IMG/VR virus record: IMGVR_UViG_3300005664_000085
Coordinates: 1-24,250 of that record
DNA length: 24,250 nt
Strand: one strand, 5' to 3'
From: a virus
The notes below the pieces were generated by a model. That model ran no database searches, had not been told where the DNA came from, and was given only the letters and a program-made list of their open reading frames with translations. Both the position numbers and the translations under genes were made by a program. Below, piece by piece: positions 19,983 through 24,250 of this stretch (its first letter is position 1; each line of letters opens with the position of its first letter).

Positions 19983-20069
19983 ATGGAAGAAAATCAAAAT
20001 CAACCCACCTTATCGTTTAAAGAGTTAGTAAAACAAATAAAGCCTCTGAATAGAGGCTTAAGGAAGTAA
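19983..20069 (+). pseudogene. Remnant 5' end of the terminase large subunit gene
   Basis: A 28-codon ORF reading MEENQNQPTLSFKELVKQI and then passing through the cassette hairpin to a stop. The intact terminase begins MAQEENIIPQKSFKELVKDE. SFKELVK is shared, but four of its seven codons differ synonymously (for example TCG/TCA, AAA/AAG, GAG/GAA, GTA/GTT). I read this as the displaced original start of the terminase. The arrangement duplicates that at 1401-1448. Confidence 0.7.
20040..20059 (+). repeat. Endonuclease-cassette hairpin, copy 2
   Basis: Identical to the 20-mer at 1439-1458: 8-bp stem and GAAT loop, no T run. It lies inside the extended reading frame of the terminase remnant. Confidence 0.8.
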
Positions 20070-20077
20070 TATTTATA
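20069..20077 (+). promoter_or_regulatory. Promoter-like ATATTTATA in cassette leader 2
   Basis: GTAATATTTATACG is conserved with the first cassette leader and lies 24 bases before the endonuclease ATG. Confidence 0.45.
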
Positions 20078-20101
20078 CGTGCTAACAATAATAATATCAC
20101 G

Positions 20102-20998
20102 ATGATAAATATAACATCTTCCTCTCAAATTACAAAAATTTACCTAGTTACAAATTGTTTTGGTAATCCAAATAAAATTTATATAGGTAAAACAAAAGGT
20201 TCAAGAAAAAATGATCATAAGAAAACTTATGGTCAAAATATAAATTATGATTACATAGATGAAGTTAACTCTCTAAGTCGTGAAGACTGGGAACCTCTAG
20301 AAACATTTTGGATTAATTATTTTAGATTTTTAGGATTTGAAATAATGAATGTTAGAAAGAAAGGTGGAAGCGGTCCTGAATTTCATTCTGAATTAACTAA
20401 AAATATTATAAAGGAAAATAATATTGGAAAAAGAAATAAACCTGTATTACAATATGATTTAGAAGGTAATTTTATTAAAGAATGGGAGAGTATATTAGAT
20501 GCTTCTATTAAATTAAAAATAGATAGAGGTAATATAGCTAATTGTTGTAATAAAATTTATAAGACTAGTGGAGATTTTATTTGGAGACATTCAAATGATC
20601 CTTTGGAATGTGATTATATATTAACAGGTAAATCTAGTAATGAAGTAATTCAATTTGATTTAGATTGGAATTTTATTAAAAAATTTAACTCAACTACAGA
20701 AGCTAGTAATGAGTTAGGTATAGGATCTAGTGGAATTGGAGATTGTTGTACTGGAAAATATCAAAAAATAAAAAATTTTAGATTTGCATACGCTAATGAT
20801 ATTTATGATAAAAACAATAATATACCAAAGATAAAAAGAAAATGTGGTTATAAAGTTTATATAGAAAATAATATACATATATTCAAAAATTTAAAAGATA
20901 TTAGAAGTTTAGGTATTAGTGAATGGAATATTAAACGTTGTATTAATTCCATAGATGGTAAATATAATAATTATAGAATAGAAAAATATAAAGAGTAA
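20102..20998 (+). CDS. GIY-YIG homing endonuclease with two NUMOD1-like modules
   Basis: A 298-aa paralogue of the endonuclease at 1502. The GIY-YIG domain (KIYLVTN, then KIYIGKT; basic KGSRKNDHKK; Glu in LETFWINYF) spans about residues 10-95. It lacks the long NUMOD3 part. Two NUMOD1/IENR1-like repeats follow (VLQYDLEGNFIKEWESILDA near 118 and VIQFDLDWNFIKKFNSTTEA near 182), plus a third partial module (IFKNLKDIRSLGISEWNIKR). The different module count suggests different target recognition. The stop overlaps the terminase ATG by one base. It stands between the terminase remnant and the intact terminase, so the terminase 5' end was probably its target. Confidence 0.93.
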   Translation: MINITSSSQITKIYLVTNCFGNPNKIYIGKTKGSRKNDHKKTYGQNINYDYIDEVNSLSREDWEPLETFWINYFRFLGFEIMNVRKKGGSGPEFHSELTKNIIKENNIGKRNKPVLQYDLEGNFIKEWESILDASIKLKIDRGNIANCCNKIYKTSGDFIWRHSNDPLECDYILTGKSSNEVIQFDLDWNFIKKFNSTTEASNELGIGSSGIGDCCTGKYQKIKNFRFAYANDIYDKNNNIPKIKRKCGYKVYIENNIHIFKNLKDIRSLGISEWNIKRCINSIDGKYNNYRIEKYKE

Positions 20999-23778
20999 TG
21001 GCACAAGAAGAAAATATAATACCACAAAAATCATTTAAGGAATTAGTTAAAGACGAATTTTATAAATGTGCCAGTGACCCTGTATACTTCTGTAAAAAAT
21101 ATTATTATATACAACATCCACAACGAGGTAGGATGTTATTTAATCTATATCCATTCCAAGAAACACTATTAAGGCGTTTTCAAAAGGGGGAGTGGAGTAT
21201 AATTAATAAATCGAGGCAGCTAGGTATATCAACCCTAGTTTCTGCTTTCTCACTTTGGTTAATGTTATTCCATAAGGATAAGAATATTCTTGTATTAGCT
21301 ACTACGCAAGATACAGCGAAAAACTTAATTACTAAAGTACGATTTTCATACGATCAACTTCCATCTTGGTTAAGATTAAAAGATACAGAGAATAATAAAT
21401 TATTACTTAAGTTAGTAAACGGTTCTCAAATACAAGCTAAACCCGCAACTGATAATGCATCAAGATCTGAAGCCGTTACTTTACTTGTAATAGATGAGGC
21501 CGCATTTATTGATAATATTGAAAGAATCTTTACTGGTGCTCAACAAACCCTAGCTACTGGGGGTTCTTGTATCGCATTATCATCACCAAATGGAACGGGT
21601 AATTGGTTTTATAAAGAATTTACCAAAGCACAAGAGAAATTAAACAGTTTTGTTCCACTTTTACTTCCTTGGACTGTCCATCCAGAACGAGACCAAACTT
21701 GGAGAGACCAACAAGATAGAGATTTAGGTGTAAAACATGCAGCACAAGAATGTTTCTCAGGAGATACAATTGTGTATACAAAATTAGGACCTAAATATAT
21801 TAAAGACATCCAAGAAGGAGATATAGTATTAAGTCATGATGGAACTTTTAATAAGGTATTAAAAACATTTAATCATATAGAGGAAAACAATTTATATGAA
21901 ATCAAAAATGGGATTAATAATATTCAAAAATATACAACAGGTAATCATCCTTTCTTAAACATTGTTAATAAATGGACTACAGTTGAAAGTATATATGATC
22001 ATAATCAATATATACAGTTATTTCCAACTAACATAAATCAGTATGATAATCCTTCCAAAATAGATTTATTAGATTATATCAAAGTTAATAATCCACAATA
22101 TTTTCCTCTAAAATCTAATGATGAATCAATTTGGATTAATAAAAAATCTTACGTACATCGACATATAGAATTTGATTATGAATTAGGTTTTATTATAGGT
22201 TGTTTTTTATCTGAAGGTAGTTATTGGAATAATGTAGTTTCATTTTCGTATAATGGAGAAACAGAGAGTGAAGAACATTCATGGCCTTTAATATTACAAA
22301 ATTATATTAATAAAAAGTTTAATATAAGTATATTTTCTCATTACCTTAGTAAACGAGATAAAGGAGCTAATTTATATGTTAAAAACCAAATATTTCTTAA
22401 ATTCATAGAGTTATGTATTGATGGAGGAAAATATTGTCAAGATAAACATATAAGTTCTTTTGTATGGGAAAATAGTAATAAAGAAACTCTAAAAGGTATA
22501 CTTGATGGTATAATGGTTGGAGATGGAATGTTAAAATCTGATTACAATTGTAAATTAGGTTTAACATCTGAAAGACTAGTGTATGATTCTTTATATATAA
22601 GTAATTTGTTGGGGTTATATAATACAACAATATCAATAAATAAAAAAGAAGGTACTAATATTATATTAGGAAAAGAATATCAATGTAAAAATAGTACTAT
22701 ATTAACTTATAGTAATACTAAGATTGATTCGAATGAAAAAATATTTAGTAAGAGAATAAAAAATTATAATACAGTAGTTAATAATAGAAAGACTACTAAA
22801 TTTATGATTGATAATGGGATTCCATTAACTATATTACAATTAAATCCTTCATCAGAAAAAATACAAGTATATAATTTTGAAGTTGAAAATACACACACTT
22901 ATGTAACAGAGTATGGTATAGTACATAATTGTGACGCAGATTTCATCACGAGTGGTGAATCGGTCATCGATACTGATGTATTAAATTATTATACTAAAAA
23001 TATAGCACGAGAACCTCTTGAACGTAGAGGGTTAAATGGAGAATATTGGATATTTGAAATACCTGATTATTCTCGATCTTACGCACTTATTGCCGATGTT
23101 GCTCGTGGAGATGGAGCAGACAGTTCTACATTCCATGTTTTTGATATAGAATTATGTCGTCAAGTAGCTGAATTTAAATCTCAATTACCTACTAAAGATT
23201 TTGCTAATGTTATACATGCAGCTTGTGTTGAATGGAATAACGCTTTGTGTGTTATCGAAAATGCAAGTATAGGATGGGACGTTGTAGGTAGAATGATAGA
23301 CAAAGAATATAAAAACTTATATTATTCTCCAAAAATAGACAACCCTATTGATTCGGAGCAATATTTATCTAAGTATAATAGTAATGTAGGTATGGTTCCT
23401 GGATTTTCTATGACCCAAAAGACAAGACCACTTGTCATCTCAAAACTAATTTCGTATATGAACGAATATTCAGTTGATATATTTTCAAAACGTGCATTAG
23501 AAGAGATTAGAACATTTATATATAAAAATGGTAGACCACAAGCACAACAAGGTCATAATGATGACTTAGTTTTACCTATTGGAATATTTTTATTCTTGAG
23601 AGAAACAACACTAATGTATCAAAAACAAAGTGAAGAATTATCGAGAGCAGTATTAAATGGTTTCACAAGTGTAAATTATGCTACTCCTGCTGTATATAAT
23701 AATCCATATGAACAAAATCCATATCGCATGCAAGATGGACATGGGGGTGTAGAAGACTTAACCTGGTTATTAGGCTAA
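20998..23778 (+). CDS. terL: Terminase large subunit (T4 gp17-type) containing an intein
   Basis: A 926-aa precursor; 533 aa after removal of the 393-aa intein. The ATPase-nuclease motor packages phage DNA into proheads through the portal. Walker A is SRQLGIST (72-79); Walker B is TLLVIDEAAF (161-170). The coupling-type SSPNGTGNWFYKEF stretch follows. The nuclease domain after the intein shows ADVARGDGADSS with metal-binding Asp residues and GHNDDLVLP near the end. The intein lies at AAQE/CDADF, the conserved QEC site of gp17-like terminases. The first 20 residues appear to be a replacement for the remnant at 19983. No Shine-Dalgarno; the start overlaps the endonuclease stop. The portal gene follows 24 bases later. 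Confidence 0.95.
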   Translation: MAQEENIIPQKSFKELVKDEFYKCASDPVYFCKKYYYIQHPQRGRMLFNLYPFQETLLRRFQKGEWSIINKSRQLGISTLVSAFSLWLMLFHKDKNILVLATTQDTAKNLITKVRFSYDQLPSWLRLKDTENNKLLLKLVNGSQIQAKPATDNASRSEAVTLLVIDEAAFIDNIERIFTGAQQTLATGGSCIALSSPNGTGNWFYKEFTKAQEKLNSFVPLLLPWTVHPERDQTWRDQQDRDLGVKHAAQECFSGDTIVYTKLGPKYIKDIQEGDIVLSHDGTFNKVLKTFNHIEENNLYEIKNGINNIQKYTTGNHPFLNIVNKWTTVESIYDHNQYIQLFPTNINQYDNPSKIDLLDYIKVNNPQYFPLKSNDESIWINKKSYVHRHIEFDYELGFIIGCFLSEGSYWNNVVSFSYNGETESEEHSWPLILQNYINKKFNISIFSHYLSKRDKGANLYVKNQIFLKFIELCIDGGKYCQDKHISSFVWENSNKETLKGILDGIMVGDGMLKSDYNCKLGLTSERLVYDSLYISNLLGLYNTTISINKKEGTNIILGKEYQCKNSTILTYSNTKIDSNEKIFSKRIKNYNTVVNNRKTTKFMIDNGIPLTILQLNPSSEKIQVYNFEVENTHTYVTEYGIVHNCDADFITSGESVIDTDVLNYYTKNIAREPLERRGLNGEYWIFEIPDYSRSYALIADVARGDGADSSTFHVFDIELCRQVAEFKSQLPTKDFANVIHAACVEWNNALCVIENASIGWDVVGRMIDKEYKNLYYSPKIDNPIDSEQYLSKYNSNVGMVPGFSMTQKTRPLVISKLISYMNEYSVDIFSKRALEEIRTFIYKNGRPQAQQGHNDDLVLPIGIFLFLRETTLMYQKQSEELSRAVLNGFTSVNYATPAVYNNPYEQNPYRMQDGHGGVEDLTWLLG
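21751..22929 (+). mobile_element. LAGLIDADG intein within terminase
   Basis: 393 codons inserted before Cys (22930) of the C-extein. Cys1 opens CFSGDTIVYT (block A). YTTGNHPF is block B with its Thr-x-x-His. The dodecapeptides LGFIIGCFLSEGSY and LKGILDGIMVGDGML are the two LAGLIDADG helices with acidic residues, so the homing endonuclease appears intact. YNFEVENTHTYVTEYGIVHN gives blocks F and G with terminal His-Asn, followed by Cys+1. All splicing residues are present. The DNA is much more AT-rich than the exteins, consistent with recent arrival. Confidence 0.95.
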
Positions 23779-23802
23779 AATTAAATAAATTATAAAATAA
23801 AT

Positions 23803-24250
23803 ATGGAAGAAACTCCAAAACAAAATAAGACGTTTTTTCAAAAAATAGAGAAATTATTCTCTACAGATGTAGTACTTCACAATACAGGAGGTAACCAACT
23901 TAAAGTTGTGGATATTAATGATGTCCAAAAACAAGGAGAATTAGTTACAAATTCCCAACACGATAGATATAACAAAATTTACACTACATCTGGAAGAAAC
24001 CAATATAATAGTATAAATCAAGTCCCAACAACAAGAGTACAGTTATATACTGATTATGAAGCTATGGATACTGATTCTATTATAGCTTCTACTCTGGATA
24101 TAATATCAGATGAAGTATCTTTACGAAATGATTTTGGAGAAACTTTACAAATACGTAGTTCAGATGAAACTATGCAAAAAATATTATACAATCTATTTTA
24201 TGATATTTTAAATATAGAATTCAATTTATGGTCGTGGACTAGAAATATGT
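23803..24250 (+). CDS. Portal protein (T4 gp20-type), 5' part
   Basis: The reading frame is open from ATG 23803 to the window edge (149 codons). After a variable 70 residues, RVQLYTDYEAMDTDSIIAST and LDIISDEVSLRNDFGE match the opening of T4-type portal proteins as I recall them, followed by FYDILNIEFNLWSWTRN. The portal forms the dodecameric DNA channel at one head vertex and docks the terminase motor encoded just upstream. The gene order terminase then portal agrees with T4-type phages. The prohead protease, scaffold and major capsid genes would be expected further downstream. Confidence 0.88.
   Translation, partial: MEETPKQNKTFFQKIEKLFSTDVVLHNTGGNQLKVVDINDVQKQGELVTNSQHDRYNKIYTTSGRNQYNSINQVPTTRVQLYTDYEAMDTDSIIASTLDIISDEVSLRNDFGETLQIRSSDETMQKILYNLFYDILNIEFNLWSWTRNM

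Noticed and set aside
22077-22097. YIKVNNP inside the terminase intein as another member of the EIKVNNP family
   Set aside because: It lacks the Glu and the preceding [I/L]-x-E context, does not join unrelated segments, and lies in a normal intein position. Likely coincidence in Asn/Lys-rich sequence.
1-24250. tRNA genes, CRISPR arrays and insertion sequences
   Set aside because: I looked for cloverleaf-like gene ends, regularly spaced repeats and transposase motifs and saw none. A covariance-model tRNA scan was not possible here.

Overview
This window is part of the genome of a tailed double-stranded DNA phage with T4-type head and packaging genes. The terminase large subunit (20998-23778) is of the gp17 kind, and the 5' end of a gp20-type portal gene runs off the right edge (23803-24250). 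All supported genes are on the + strand, tightly packed, often with ATGA or short overlaps, and very AT-rich. The host is probably a member of the Bacteroidota, likely a flavobacterium. Start codons are preceded by A/T-rich sequence with almost no Shine-Dalgarno motifs. One signal peptide ends in a Ser-Leu-Ser-Gln run typical of that phylum. The sirtuin lacks zinc cysteines, as I recall for some Bacteroidota sirtuins.

Layout. 39-1152: two small proteins with helical N-termini, then a terminator. 1153-1501: a 57-aa ORF and the leader of a homing endonuclease cassette. 1502-2221: GIY-YIG homing endonuclease. 2227-4580: Rnl5-like RNA ligase, two small conserved phage proteins and an MPPED-like metallophosphoesterase. 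4604-15387: a long block of acidic, modular proteins, probably virion or head-internal, interrupted by a sirtuin (6727) and a possible nuclease-fold protein (7407), ending in a strong terminator. 15461-17840: a small membrane protein, a FAD-dependent oxidoreductase with a foreign remnant at its 5' end, a small repeat-type protein and a P-loop kinase-like protein. 17880-18500: HNH homing endonuclease. 18576-19253: acidic pre-terminase protein. 19255-19981: an overlapping pair with spanin-like topology. 19983-23778: a terminase start remnant, a second GIY-YIG endonuclease, and the terminase carrying a LAGLIDADG intein. 23803 onward: portal.

Two patterns stand out. First, the motif [I/L/F]-x-E-I-K-[V/I]-N-[N/K/Q/S]-P, or a close variant, occurs eleven times in six genes between 4901 and 15171. 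It joins otherwise unrelated segments and is often preceded by a helix of the type MNEIKRLQQLAG. The residues before the putative cut match the consensus of T4-type prohead proteases ([L/I]-x-E). I propose that these are capsid-targeting and processing signals on a family of modular, head-packaged proteins. Second, the two GIY-YIG genes share a leader (8-bp hairpin plus ATATTTATAC promoter-like element) and the same insertion architecture. Each sits just after a short remnant of a gene's 5' end and just before an intact gene with a similar but recoded 5' end (RNA ligase at 2227, terminase at 20998). This looks like a mobile cassette that brings a replacement start for the gene it invades. With the HNH gene and the intein, the window holds four homing-type elements, two of them aimed at the terminase gene.
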